A stretch of 11,332 bases of DNA from JANNAT01 sp043766915 (GCA_043766915.1 JAYUHO010000251.1:1-11332), one strand, 5' to 3'. Shown: positions 1-6,930, counted from the stretch's first letter. Notes: generated from the sequence alone by a model not told the origin. Numbers and translations: made by a program.

Positions 1-1
1 C

Positions 2-781
2 ACTCTGATCATTGCCGATAAAGGCAGCTATGTCAGTTACTTGGAAGGCTGCACGGCGCCAAAACGCGACACGCATCAGCTGCATGCGGCGGTGGTGGAA
101 CTGGTGATCCTCGAAGATGCCGAGGTGAAATATTCCACGGTGCAAAACTGGTATCCGGGCGATGAGAACGGCAAGGGTGGGATTTTCAACTTTGTCACCA
201 AACGAGCCGATTGCCGGGGCGACCGATCCCGCGTGATGTGGACGCAAGTGGAAACCGGGTCGGCGATTACCTGGAAATATCCCAGCTGCATTTTGCGTGG
301 CGATTACAGCCAGGGTGAGTTTTACTCGATTGCCATCGCCAACAATGCGCAGCAGGCCGATACCGGCACCAAAATGGTGCATTTGGGCAAGAATACGAAA
401 TCGCGTATTGTTTCCAAGGGGATATCGGCGGGCAGGGCGCAGAATACCTATCGCGGATTGGTGTCGATGCACCCCAAGGCCGTCAATTCACGCAACTATA
501 CGCAGTGTGACAGCCTGCTGATCGGCGACAAATGCGGCGCGCATACGGTGCCATACATCGAGGTCAAGAACAATTCAAGCCGGGTGGAACACGAAGCGAC
601 CACCAGTAAAGTCGACGAGGATCAGCTGTTCTATTGCCGCTCTCGCGGGATGGATGAAGAAGAGGCCGTGGCCTTGGTGGTGAATGGGTTTTGCAAAGAG
701 GTTTTGCAAGCCTTGCCGATGGAGTTCGCCATGGAGGCGCAAAGTCTGGTGGCGATTTCGCTTGAAGGCTCGGTAGGGTAA
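2..781 (+). CDS. sufB: SufB, Fe-S cluster assembly scaffold subunit (5' truncated by window edge)
   Basis: This is the C-terminal 259 residues of SufB, which with SufC and SufD forms the cytosolic SufBC2D scaffold that builds iron-sulfur clusters. The frame is open from base 2, so the gene begins upstream; the TTG at 41 is internal. Diagnostic blocks are YLEGCTAPKRDTHQLHAAVV near the left edge, GIFNFVTKR, QVETGSAITWKYPSC and NYTQCDSLLIG. The Cys codon at 506-508 and the Glu codon at 593-595 are 29 residues apart, the spacing of Cys405 and Glu434 of E. coli SufB, which act in sulfur transfer and cluster building. The extreme C-terminus ends in LVAISLEGSVG. E. coli SufB has about 495 residues, so roughly half is present. 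About 100 bases separate it from the next operon gene. The identification is secure. Confidence 0.97.
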   Translation, partial: TLIIADKGSYVSYLEGCTAPKRDTHQLHAAVVELVILEDAEVKYSTVQNWYPGDENGKGGIFNFVTKRADCRGDRSRVMWTQVETGSAITWKYPSCILRGDYSQGEFYSIAIANNAQQADTGTKMVHLGKNTKSRIVSKGISAGRAQNTYRGLVSMHPKAVNSRNYTQCDSLLIGDKCGAHTVPYIEVKNNSSRVEHEATTSKVDEDQLFYCRSRGMDEEEAVALVVNGFCKEVLQALPMEFAMEAQSLVAISLEGSVG

Positions 782-790
782 CGCGCTGAT

Positions 791-889
791 ATGGTTTGCT
801 TTATCGCAGTTACGGGCAGGGCAGTGCTGGATGCCGCGTTGAACGGGCGGGGTGCCGGGCCGCTGCACGCGTGGGGTGGCCATGTCTGA
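791..889 (+). CDS. Possible 32-residue leader ORF between sufB and the methyltransferase-like gene
   Basis: A short open frame starts at ATG 791, ten bases after the sufB stop, and ends in TGA at 887-889. It overlaps the ATG of the next gene at 882, so its stop would let ribosomes re-initiate there. The product begins MVCFIAVTGRAVLDAALNGR and matches nothing I know. Its ribosome-binding site is weak (AGGGTAA). It could be a coupling device, a decayed gene or chance, and I give it low weight. Confidence 0.2.
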   Translation: MVCFIAVTGRAVLDAALNGRGAGPLHAWGGHV

Positions 890-1478
890 CCTGTCGATCA
901 GCCGACCCAAATTGACGTTGCCGCCGGACGAAGCGGCAGCGGTCACACAGGCCTATCAGCAGGCCCGCGTGATTTTGGAATATGGCTCTGGCGGATCGAC
1001 GGTGTTGGCGGCGGAATTGCCGGGAAAAGTGGTTTTCTCGGTGGAAAGTTCGGCAGATTGGCTGGCAGTGATGCAGACCTATTTCGCGGCAAACCCACCT
1101 CTGGCCCGGCTGCATCTGCATCACGGTGATATCGGGCCAACGCGTGGCTGGGGCTATGCCAAAGATGAGGCCGGTTTTCGCAAGTGGCCGGGTTATTCTT
1201 TGTCGGTCTGGGGCTTACCGCAGTTTCTTCACCCTGATCTGGTGTTTATTGACGGGCGGTTTCGGGCGGCATGCTTTCTGACCTGCCTGTTCAAAAGCAC
1301 CGCGCCGCTGACCGTACTTTGGGATGACTACATCGACCGCACCTTCTATCACAGGGTCGAAGAGTTGGTGAAACCTGTCGGAATGATCGGGCGGATGGCC
1401 CGGTTTGAAATATCGCCCATGCCGCTGCCGGTTGATCGTTTGGCATGGATTTTTGAGACATACCTGCGCCAAAACTAG
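882..1478 (+). CDS. Class I SAM-dependent methyltransferase-like protein of the suf operon
   Basis: A predicted 198-residue cytosolic protein with a Rossmann-type methyltransferase signature. A glycine-rich motif I, ILEYGSGGST, lies at residues 31-40, an acidic residue follows the second strand (VFSVES, Glu55), DLVFIDG is at 119-125, and VLWDDY at 145-150. This order fits class I S-adenosylmethionine-dependent enzymes, but 198 residues is short and there is no obvious substrate domain, so the reaction is unknown. ATG 882 is preferred because the extra ten residues from GTG 852 (PGRCTRGVA) look unlike a protein start; the ribosome-binding site in GTGGGGTGG is modest either way. It lies between sufB and sufC on the same strand, 28 bases before sufC, so it is probably cotranscribed. 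I recall a similar gene at this place in other Rhodobacteraceae. It may act on a SUF component, but that is inference. Confidence 0.85.
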   Translation: MSDLSISRPKLTLPPDEAAAVTQAYQQARVILEYGSGGSTVLAAELPGKVVFSVESSADWLAVMQTYFAANPPLARLHLHHGDIGPTRGWGYAKDEAGFRKWPGYSLSVWGLPQFLHPDLVFIDGRFRAACFLTCLFKSTAPLTVLWDDYIDRTFYHRVEELVKPVGMIGRMARFEISPMPLPVDRLAWIFETYLRQN

Positions 1479-1506
1479 CGCGGGCCACAGTGAAGAAGGA
1501 TAAAAA

Positions 1507-2262
1507 ATGCTGGAAATCAAGAACCTGCATGTGAAACTTGAAGAAGAAGACAAGATCATCCTGCGCGGTGTCGATCTGAACATCGGGGCAGGCGAAGTGC
1601 ATGCGATTATGGGGCCGAACGGATCGGGCAAATCGACGCTGTCTTATGTGCTGTCGGGACGCGGCGGTTATGAAGTGACCGCAGGCACTGCACTGCTTGA
1701 AGGGCAGGACTTGCTGCAGATGGAGCCCGAAGCGCGGGCCGCTGCCGGGTTGTTTTTGGCGTTTCAGTATCCGGTGGAAATTCCGGGCGTTGGCAACATG
1801 ACCTTCCTGCGCACAGCGGTGAACGCGCAGCGCAAGGCGCGCAATGAGCCGGAAATGTCGGCTGCCGAGTTTCTGAAAGTGGTGCGGGCCAAGGCGAAAA
1901 CGTTGAAAATTGATGCCGAAATGCTGAAGCGTCCGGTGAATGTGGGGTTTTCGGGAGGCGAGAAAAAGCGCAACGAAATCCTGCAGATGGCGATGCTGGA
2001 ACCCAAGATGTGCATCCTTGATGAAACCGATTCCGGTCTGGATGTTGATGCGATGAAGCTGGTGGCGGAAGGCGTGAATGCGCTGCGCGCGGCGGGTCGG
2101 TCTTTTCTGGTTATCACGCATTATCAACGGCTTCTGGACCATATCACGCCTGATTTTGTGCATATCATGGCCGCCGGACGTATCATCAAATCGGGTGGGC
2201 CAGAATTAGCGCTTGAGGTGGAAAACAACGGCTATGCTGATCTGCTGGCGGAGGGGATCTGA
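1507..2262 (+). CDS. sufC: SufC, ABC-type ATPase of the SUF complex
   Basis: A 251-residue soluble ABC ATPase that drives shape changes in the SufBC2D scaffold during cluster assembly. All expected motifs are present: Walker A GPNGSGKST at residues 36-44, Q-loop Gln87 in LAFQYPVEIPG, signature FSGGEKKR at 148-155, Walker B MCILDETDSGLD at 168-179 with catalytic Glu173, and H-loop His205 in VITHYQRLL. The FSGGEKKRNE form of the signature and the DETDSGLD string are typical of SufC rather than of transporter ATPases. The length matches E. coli SufC (248). A ribosome-binding site AAGGAT precedes ATG 1507. The TGA stop at 2260-2262 shares one base with the sufD ATG, so the two are translationally coupled. 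Confidence 0.98.
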   Translation: MLEIKNLHVKLEEEDKIILRGVDLNIGAGEVHAIMGPNGSGKSTLSYVLSGRGGYEVTAGTALLEGQDLLQMEPEARAAAGLFLAFQYPVEIPGVGNMTFLRTAVNAQRKARNEPEMSAAEFLKVVRAKAKTLKIDAEMLKRPVNVGFSGGEKKRNEILQMAMLEPKMCILDETDSGLDVDAMKLVAEGVNALRAAGRSFLVITHYQRLLDHITPDFVHIMAAGRIIKSGGPELALEVENNGYADLLAEGI

Positions 2263-3563
2263 TGGGGCTGGCGCAAGCAAAACAAGATGCTTTGGCAGAC
2301 CGGATTGCCGATCTGTCGTTTGATGGCGCGGGCTGGTTGGGGGCTGCGCGCGGTGATGCGTTGACGCGGCTGTCGGCAATGGGACTGCCGGGAAAGCGCG
2401 ACGAATACTGGCGTTATTCTGATCCTGCCACGCTGATTTCTGCGGCGCCCGCCTTGGCAAAAGCCTTCAATCCCGGCGATGAAGCGCCGGCGTTTGAAGC
2501 GATTGACTGTGTAAAGCTGGTGTTTGTGGACGGCGTGTTTGACGCGGCGGCATCGGATGATCTTTCACTGGCGGGCGTGCAGATTGAGCGGTTGGCGCAG
2601 ATCGCTGCACCGGCTGATCACTGGGCCTGCGATCTTTACGGCGTTCTGGAAACCCGCGGCCAGTCGCCTGTGCCGCGGTCGTTGGCCGCGCTGAACACCT
2701 GCTTTGCCACCGAAGGCGTATTAATTCGTGTAACAGGGAAAGCAGACAGGCCCGTTTCTCTGATTTATCATCATGTATCAGATAGTTCTGATGTGATATT
2801 GCATCACTGCATTAAGATTGAGCCGGGGGCGGAGTTTACCTTGTTGGAAAGCGGTCCGGCTGCGGCACGGCTGAACATGGTGATGGAAATTGACGTCGGC
2901 GACGGCGGGCGGTTTAGCCATATCCGCCTGCAGGGCCGCGACCATGATCGCCGCGCTGTGACGCATCTGTTTGCGCGGATTGGCAAGGGATCGGCGTTCA
3001 AATCCTTTACCCTGACCGCAAATGGCCGCCTGACCCGCAATGAGGCGGTGATTGAGTTGACCGGATCAGATGCCAGTGCGCATTTGGCGGGTGCAGCCCT
3101 GGGGGATGGCGATTTCCATCAGGACGATACGGTGTTTGTCACCCATGCCGCCGAGCGCTGCGAAAGCCGTCAGGTGTTCAAGAAAGTGCTGAAAAACGGC
3201 GCGGTTGGGGTGTTTCAGGGCAAGATCCTGGTCAAGCAGGGCGCGCAGAAAACCGATGGCTATCAGATCAGTCAGGCGTTGCTGCTGGACGGGGATCCGG
3301 CGCTGGGGGATGCGCAGTTTCTGGCCAAGCCGGAACTTGAGATTTACGCCGATGACGTGAAGTGCAGTCACGGGTCAACCTCGGGGGCGATTGACGAGAC
3401 GGCCCTGTTTTATCTGCGCTCACGCGGGGTCCCTGTGGCGGCGGCGCAATCGCTGTTGGTGCAGGCCTTTCTGGCCGAAGCCATTGGGGAAATTGAAGAC
3501 CCCAGCATTGCCGATGACATCCGCATCCGGTTGGAAGGCTGGTTGCGTCGGCATGAGGGTTGA
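2262..3563 (+). CDS. sufD: SufD, Fe-S cluster assembly scaffold subunit
   Basis: A 433-residue SufD, the SufB paralogue in the SufBC2D complex, close to the E. coli length of 423. The N-terminal helical part carries the family motif DEYWRYSDP (residues 47-55). The middle is the beta-helix core, and the C-terminal part includes FKKVLKNGAVGVFQGKILV and DDVKCSHGSTSG. Cys368 and His370 in that last motif correspond to E. coli SufD Cys358 and His360, the latter implicated in cluster formation with SufB. The helical C-terminus begins with DETALFYLRSRG. ATG 2262 overlaps the sufC stop by one base and follows GAGGGG. The YIP1-like gene starts directly after the TGA. A 100-base stretch at 2721-2820 is unusually AT-rich although the protein reads on normally. 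Confidence 0.97.
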   Translation: MGLAQAKQDALADRIADLSFDGAGWLGAARGDALTRLSAMGLPGKRDEYWRYSDPATLISAAPALAKAFNPGDEAPAFEAIDCVKLVFVDGVFDAAASDDLSLAGVQIERLAQIAAPADHWACDLYGVLETRGQSPVPRSLAALNTCFATEGVLIRVTGKADRPVSLIYHHVSDSSDVILHHCIKIEPGAEFTLLESGPAAARLNMVMEIDVGDGGRFSHIRLQGRDHDRRAVTHLFARIGKGSAFKSFTLTANGRLTRNEAVIELTGSDASAHLAGAALGDGDFHQDDTVFVTHAAERCESRQVFKKVLKNGAVGVFQGKILVKQGAQKTDGYQISQALLLDGDPALGDAQFLAKPELEIYADDVKCSHGSTSGAIDETALFYLRSRGVPVAAAQSLLVQAFLAEAIGEIEDPSIADDIRIRLEGWLRRHEG

Positions 3564-4052
3564 ATGACGATCACCTCTGATATTTTACGCAGTTGGCGGC
3601 ATCCGCGCGCGGTGATCCGCGAAAAACTGGCCGCCGGGGTGCGCGAAGACCGCGCTTTGGCGGTGATCATGGCGGCGGGGCTGCTGCTGTTTGTGGCGCA
3701 ATGGCCGATCCTGTCGCGCGCATCGTATATGGATCCGGCAACCCCGCTGCAGGCACGGTTGGGCGGGGCGCTGATGGCCTGCCTGTTCGTTTTGCCGCTG
3801 TTGGCCTATGGATTCGCGCAGATCACCCATCTGATTGCGCAGGTTTTTGGTGGCAACGGCAGCGGATTCGGCGCACGGTTGTCTTTGTTTTGGGCCTTGC
3901 TGGCGGTGACGCCTGCAATGCTGTTGCAGGGGCTTTTGGCGGGATTTTTGGGCCAGACACCTGCGGTTATTGCGGTTCAACTGGCCGTTCTGGCGGCGTT
4001 TTTGGGAATTTGGCTGTCAATGCTGTATGAGGCGGAACGCAATGTCGGTTGA
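3564..4052 (+). CDS. YIP1-like integral membrane protein 1 in the suf operon
   Basis: A 162-residue hydrophobic protein. Its first 30 residues are charged (for example RSWRHPRAVIREKL), followed by four likely membrane helices at about 31-50, 66-92, 105-128 and 132-154. The loop before helix 3 has FGGNGSGFGARLSL, a glycine-rich FGG-x-G motif also present in the next gene. The overall plan, an N-terminal amphipathic stretch and then a compact helical bundle, resembles the YIP1/Yip1-domain family; I rely on pattern memory, not a search. ATG 3564 immediately follows the sufD stop codon, with GAGGG upstream. The gene overlaps the next by 11 bases, so it is locked into the operon. Function is unknown. 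A role in holding the SUF machinery at the inner membrane is speculation. Confidence 0.88.
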   Translation: MTITSDILRSWRHPRAVIREKLAAGVREDRALAVIMAAGLLLFVAQWPILSRASYMDPATPLQARLGGALMACLFVLPLLAYGFAQITHLIAQVFGGNGSGFGARLSLFWALLAVTPAMLLQGLLAGFLGQTPAVIAVQLAVLAAFLGIWLSMLYEAERNVG

Positions 4053-4644
4053 TCTGAAAACCCTGATCGTCGCCGCCCGCGATACGGTGCAACTCCCCCG
4101 TGCAGGCGCGCGCGCGGTGATAAATCTGGCGTTGCCAGCCTCGGCAGGATGGGTGGCGCTGGGACTGATGGCGGTGATTTCGGCGGCGATGGCGGCAGCG
4201 CTTTATGCAGCCTTTCCGATCCCGGCCGATCAAGCGGCACCCCAGTTCTGGGCGATGGAACAAATCCTTTCCAACCCATTGCAGTTAGCGGGGGTTCAGG
4301 CGGTTGTTCTGGCCATCGGTGCGGTGCTGACTTACCGGATCGGCAAAGCCTTTGGCGGGGCAGGGCGGCTGGCAGATGCGGTGGCGTTGCTGGCGTGGTT
4401 GGAATTCATCTTGCTGCTGCTGCAGATCGCCCAAACCGCTGCAATGGCGATTTCTCCGCCGTTGTCGGATGCAATCGGACTGTTCGGCTTTGTGCTTTTC
4501 TTGTGGTTGCTGTCAAATTTCACCGCCGAATTACACGGTTTTTCATCGGTGTTTGCTACGTTTCTGGGCATCGTCGGCTCGGTTATCGGATTGTCATTCG
4601 CGGCCGCCGTGGTGGTGGCGATGATGATCGGGGGCAGGGCGTAA
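4042..4644 (+). CDS. YIP1-like integral membrane protein 2 in the suf operon
   Basis: A 200-residue membrane protein with an amphipathic N-terminus (MSVDLKTLIVAARDTVQLPR) and about five predicted membrane helices near 36-58, 82-99, 112-135, 144-160 and 172-196. FGGAGRLADAVALLAWLEFI parallels the FGGNGS-helix segment of the preceding gene, so the two are probably diverged relatives of the YIP1 family. ATG 4042 was chosen because GAGGCGG lies just upstream; an earlier in-frame ATG at 3970 would give a Trp/Arg/Cys-rich extension that is only the shadow of the upstream gene. It overlaps that gene by 11 bases, and its TAA stop at 4642-4644 shares one base with the sufS ATG. No catalytic residues are visible and the function is unknown. 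Confidence 0.87.
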   Translation: MSVDLKTLIVAARDTVQLPRAGARAVINLALPASAGWVALGLMAVISAAMAAALYAAFPIPADQAAPQFWAMEQILSNPLQLAGVQAVVLAIGAVLTYRIGKAFGGAGRLADAVALLAWLEFILLLLQIAQTAAMAISPPLSDAIGLFGFVLFLWLLSNFTAELHGFSSVFATFLGIVGSVIGLSFAAAVVVAMMIGGRA

Positions 4645-5867
4645 TGAGCTATGATGTCGCCAAAATCCGCGCTGATTTTCCCATTCTGTCGCGGCAGGTA
4701 AACGGCAAACCGTTGGTGTATCTGGACAATGGCGCATCGGCGCAAAAGCCGCAGGTGGTGATCGATGCCATGACGCGCAGCTATGGCCACGAATACGCCA
4801 ATGTGCATCGGGGGCTGCACTACCTGTCGACCCTTGCGACCGAACAGTATGAGGCGGTGCGCGGCAAAATCGCGCGGTTCCTCAACGCGGGATCAGGGGA
4901 TGAGATTGTCTTCACCTCTGGTGCCACCGAGGCGATGAACCTGATTTCCTACGCCTGGGCCGCGCCGCGATTGCAGGCGGGTGATGAAATTGTGCTGTCG
5001 ATCATGGAGCATCACGCCAATATCGTGCCGTGGCATTTGTTGCGTGAACGGCAGGGCGTGGTGCTGAAATGGGTGGATATTGACGCAAATGGCGATCTGG
5101 ATCCGCAGGCGGTGCTGGATGCCATCGGGCCGAAAACCAAGCTGATCGCGGTGACGCATATGTCAAATGTGCTGGGCACGGTGGTGGATATCGCAGCGAT
5201 TTGCCGTGGCGCACAGGCCCGTGGCGTGCCGGTTGTGGTGGATGGCTCTCAGGCGGCGGTGCATATGGCGGTGGATGTGCAGGCCTTGGGGTGTGATTTT
5301 TACGCAATAACCGGGCACAAATTGTATGGGCCATCGGGGTCGGGCGCGGTGTATATCCGCGCCGACCGTCAGGCCCAGATGCGGCCCTTTATGGCTGGCG
5401 GTGATATGATCCGCGACGTGTCGCGTGATAGCGTCACCTACAATGATCCGCCGATGAAGTTTGAGGCAGGCACGCCGGGGATTGTGCAGCAGATCGGGCT
5501 GGGCGTGGCGCTGGATTATATGACGGGCGTGGGGATGGAAAACATCGCAACCCATGAGCGCGCCGTGCGCGATTACGCCCGGGCCCGGTTGGCGGGGTTG
5601 AACTGGCTGAATGTGCAGGGAAATTCGGCCACCAAGGGCGCGATCTTTTCCTTTACGCTTGATGGCCCGGCGCATGCGCATGATATCTCGACTGTGCTGG
5701 ACAAGCGCGGCATTGCGGTGCGCGCGGGCACCCATTGCGCGATGCCATTGATGACGCATCTGGGGGTAGGGGCCACCTGCCGCGCGTCGTTTGGCATGTA
5801 TAACACGGTTGACGAGGTGGACGCGCTGATCTCGGGGCTGGAACTATGCCACGACCTTTTCAGCTGA
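4644..5867 (+). CDS. sufS: SufS, group II cysteine desulfurase
   Basis: A 407-residue pyridoxal-phosphate enzyme that removes sulfur from L-cysteine as an enzyme persulfide for cluster assembly. The family marks are YLDNGASAQKP near residue 27, TSGATEAMNL at 91-100, His124 in MEHHANIVPW, the cofactor lysine Lys226 in ITGHKLYGPSG, and the persulfide cysteine Cys365 in VRAGTHCAMPLM. These align with His123, Lys226 and Cys364 of E. coli SufS (406 residues). The short loop around the cysteine marks a group II enzyme, which normally needs a SufE- or SufU-type acceptor; none is in this window. ATG 4644 overlaps the preceding stop by one base and follows GGGGCAGGG. It is the last suf gene here: a tRNA promoter begins eight bases after its stop. 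Confidence 0.98.
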   Translation: MSYDVAKIRADFPILSRQVNGKPLVYLDNGASAQKPQVVIDAMTRSYGHEYANVHRGLHYLSTLATEQYEAVRGKIARFLNAGSGDEIVFTSGATEAMNLISYAWAAPRLQAGDEIVLSIMEHHANIVPWHLLRERQGVVLKWVDIDANGDLDPQAVLDAIGPKTKLIAVTHMSNVLGTVVDIAAICRGAQARGVPVVVDGSQAAVHMAVDVQALGCDFYAITGHKLYGPSGSGAVYIRADRQAQMRPFMAGGDMIRDVSRDSVTYNDPPMKFEAGTPGIVQQIGLGVALDYMTGVGMENIATHERAVRDYARARLAGLNWLNVQGNSATKGAIFSFTLDGPAHAHDISTVLDKRGIAVRAGTHCAMPLMTHLGVGATCRASFGMYNTVDEVDALISGLELCHDLFS

Positions 5868-5874
5868 TTTCGCG

Positions 5875-5903
5875 TTGCAGGCCTGCGCAGTTGACGCTAT
5901 ATC
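5875..5903 (+). promoter_or_regulatory. Predicted sigma-70-type promoter of tRNA-Arg
   Basis: TTGCAG (5875-5880) and TATATC (5898-5903) are separated by 17 bases. The expected start of transcription falls a few bases before the mature tRNA 5' end at 5913, as is usual for tRNA genes. Recognised by eye only. It begins just after the sufS stop, so the tRNA probably has its own promoter rather than being part of the suf transcript. Confidence 0.55.
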
Positions 5904-5912
5904 ACCCGTGTT

Positions 5913-5989
5913 GCACCCATAGCTCAGCTGGATAGAGCGTTGCCCTCCGAAGGCAAAGGCCGCACGTTCGAATCGTGCTGGGTGCACCA
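5913..5989 (+). tRNA. tRNA-Arg (anticodon CCG, reads CGG)
   Basis: A complete 77-base tRNA including an encoded CCA. The acceptor stem pairs GCACCCA (5913-5919) with TGGGTGC (5979-5985), followed by discriminator A and CCA. The D stem pairs GCTC (5922-5925) with GAGC (5935-5938). The anticodon stem pairs TTGCC with GGCAA around the loop CTCCGAA, which gives anticodon CCG at 5947-5949 and hence arginine. The T stem pairs GCACG with CGTGC around TTCGAAT. The variable loop has five bases. Every stem is fully paired, so the gene looks functional. No intrinsic terminator is evident after it. Confidence 0.97.
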
Positions 5990-6028
5990 AACTTTCCTTG
6001 AAAATCATAGGTCTAACTGGCATTCTTA

Positions 6029-6187
6029 ATGTCGAAACTACCTTTGAGAGTCATGGATTTGAAAGCCATGGCAACGTCGCGAAAGCAGTTTGCATCCTGG
6101 TTTGGCGATTGCTCAACCCGCGCCGTTTGGCGGTTTCCCACCCGCCGGTACTTCGATCCACAAATTCAAGTAGTTTCAAATGGTTAG
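6029..6187 (+). CDS. Possible 52-residue ORF in the tRNA-flanking scar
   Basis: An open frame from ATG 6029 to TAG 6185-6187 encodes a basic peptide that includes MATSRKQFASWFGDCSTRAV and RYFDPQIQVV. Its composition is protein-like, but there is no convincing ribosome-binding site and I recognise no family. It lies between the intact tRNA-Arg and its decayed copy, so it might be a leftover of an inserted element. Chance is equally possible. Confidence 0.18.
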   Translation: MSKLPLRVMDLKAMATSRKQFASWFGDCSTRAVWRFPTRRYFDPQIQVVSNG

Positions 6188-6281
6188 CGTACCATAGCGT
6201 GCTCTATCACCCTAATGGGAAAGGCAGATGTAATTCCACCGAAGGCAGTGGCCATACGTTCGAATCGTGTCGTGTGCACCC
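6187..6281 (+). pseudogene. Degenerate tRNA-Arg copy
   Basis: Bases 6239-6281 match the 3' half of the tRNA-Arg gene (5947-5989) at 35 of 43 positions without gaps, from CCGAAGG through the T arm to GTGCACC. The T loop TTCGAAT is intact. The T stem still pairs (ATACG with CGTGT), because the first base pair changed on both sides from G-C to A-T. Upstream, GCGTACCATAGC at 6187-6198 resembles the tRNA 5' end GCACCCATAGC. The distance to the anticodon region is 17 bases too long, and the D, anticodon and acceptor stems no longer pair. It is therefore not a functional tRNA. It may be a decayed tandem duplicate or the far attachment site of a lost element that had integrated at the tRNA 3' end. 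Confidence 0.6.
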
Positions 6282-6397
6282 ATCAGGATGCGCGCTTGAT
6301 CTGGGGGCGGGCGAAGACGCTGCTTGATCGGGCTGGGGCGGTGGACGGCCTGCAAGAGTGTTCTATCAGCACGACCCGGACAATACGGGGGCTGTCC
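6282..6397. other. Intergenic stretch with no supported gene
   Basis: Bases 6282-6397 lie between the tRNA remnant and the end of the minus-strand DUF1579-like gene. Short frames are open here on both strands, but none has a start, ribosome-binding site or recognisable family. I also see no clear terminator for the minus-strand gene. Confidence 0.5.
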
Positions 6398-6874
6398 TCA
6401 GGCCCGGTCAAAGGCCATTGTCCAGTTTGTCTCCCAGCTAGTGCCATCATCGGTTGACATCGCTTGTTCCCACCGTGGCGACGCAGTCTGAGTATCAAGC
6501 CAAAGAAATCTGACACGTATGGGCAGCCCGTTTAACGTATCGTTTGCAAGGAACGTCCCGACGCCGTCTTTGAAACTGCCGATCACGGGGACATCCAGAT
6601 GATGCGGGTTTTGTACCGAAAGCCACCAGATTGCCCAAGTGCTGCTTGCGTGGTCAAAGGACCGAATTGCGATCGCGCGGTAACTTCCGCCGGGAAAATG
6701 GATCAGGTTGTCCTCGATATTTCCATTTCCGCCAAGCACCGGCCGCATCGCGGACGTGCCGTCAAACTCCTCCCAGTCCAGACAACCAACAAGCCGTTGT
6801 TTCAAACGCCGGTGTCTGACGCGCCATTCGCCAATTTCAAAATCGAAATCCCCGGAAGCCATGCAATCACCCAT
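6398..6874 (-). CDS. Conserved hypothetical protein, DUF1579-like
   Basis: A 158-residue soluble protein without signal peptide or membrane helices. It reads as a single beta-rich domain: FDFEIGEWRVRHRRLKQRL near the start, WEEFDGTSAMRPVLGGNGNI, then FPGGSYRAIAIRSFD, WAIWWLS, and near the end VRFLWLDT, PRWEQAMSTD and ETNWTMAF. The pattern of a repeated W-x-I/V strand and a PRWEQ-like motif recalls the DUF1579 family and related calycin-like barrels; no activity is established for it. This is from memory, without a search. The ATG complementary to 6872-6874 is chosen over the internal one at 6862 because AGGTGAG stands five bases upstream. It runs against its neighbours as a single-gene unit beside the tRNA scar, which fits an accessory gene. 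Confidence 0.8.
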   Translation of the reverse strand: MGDCMASGDFDFEIGEWRVRHRRLKQRLVGCLDWEEFDGTSAMRPVLGGNGNIEDNLIHFPGGSYRAIAIRSFDHASSTWAIWWLSVQNPHHLDVPVIGSFKDGVGTFLANDTLNGLPIRVRFLWLDTQTASPRWEQAMSTDDGTSWETNWTMAFDRA

Positions 6875-6901
6875 CGCTCACCTCATTTCCAAGACTGAAA
6901 G

Positions 6902-6930
6902 GTTCTTAATATGTTCTCATTGAATGTCAA
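6902..6930 (-). promoter_or_regulatory. Possible promoter of the DUF1579-like gene
   Basis: On the minus strand a perfect TTGACA (complement of 6925-6930) lies about 50 bases before the start codon. The -10 element is poor: TAAGAA at 16 bases or TATTAA at 13 bases. The -35 hexamer is striking but the promoter call is weak. Confidence 0.3.

Noticed and set aside
852..881. GTG 852 as the start of the methyltransferase-like gene
   Set aside because: The ten added residues look unlike coding sequence and ATG 882 gives a normal start; the choice is not certain because both ribosome-binding sites are weak.
3970..4041. Upstream in-frame ATG extending the second YIP1-like protein
   Set aside because: The added residues are a Trp-, Arg- and Cys-rich shadow of the preceding gene, and the ATG at 4042 has a good ribosome-binding site.
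4149..4643. Long N-terminal extension of sufS
   Set aside because: It reads through the second YIP1-like gene in another frame as Gly-rich shadow sequence; SufS length and motifs fit the ATG at 4644.
5998..6327. 109-residue + strand open frame across the tRNA flank
   Set aside because: It runs through the degenerate tRNA copy, has no ribosome-binding site and an implausible Ser/His/Cys-rich composition.
6283..6516. 77-residue minus-strand frame overlapping the end of the DUF1579-like gene
   Set aside because: It overlaps a better-supported gene, lacks a ribosome-binding site and matches no family I know.
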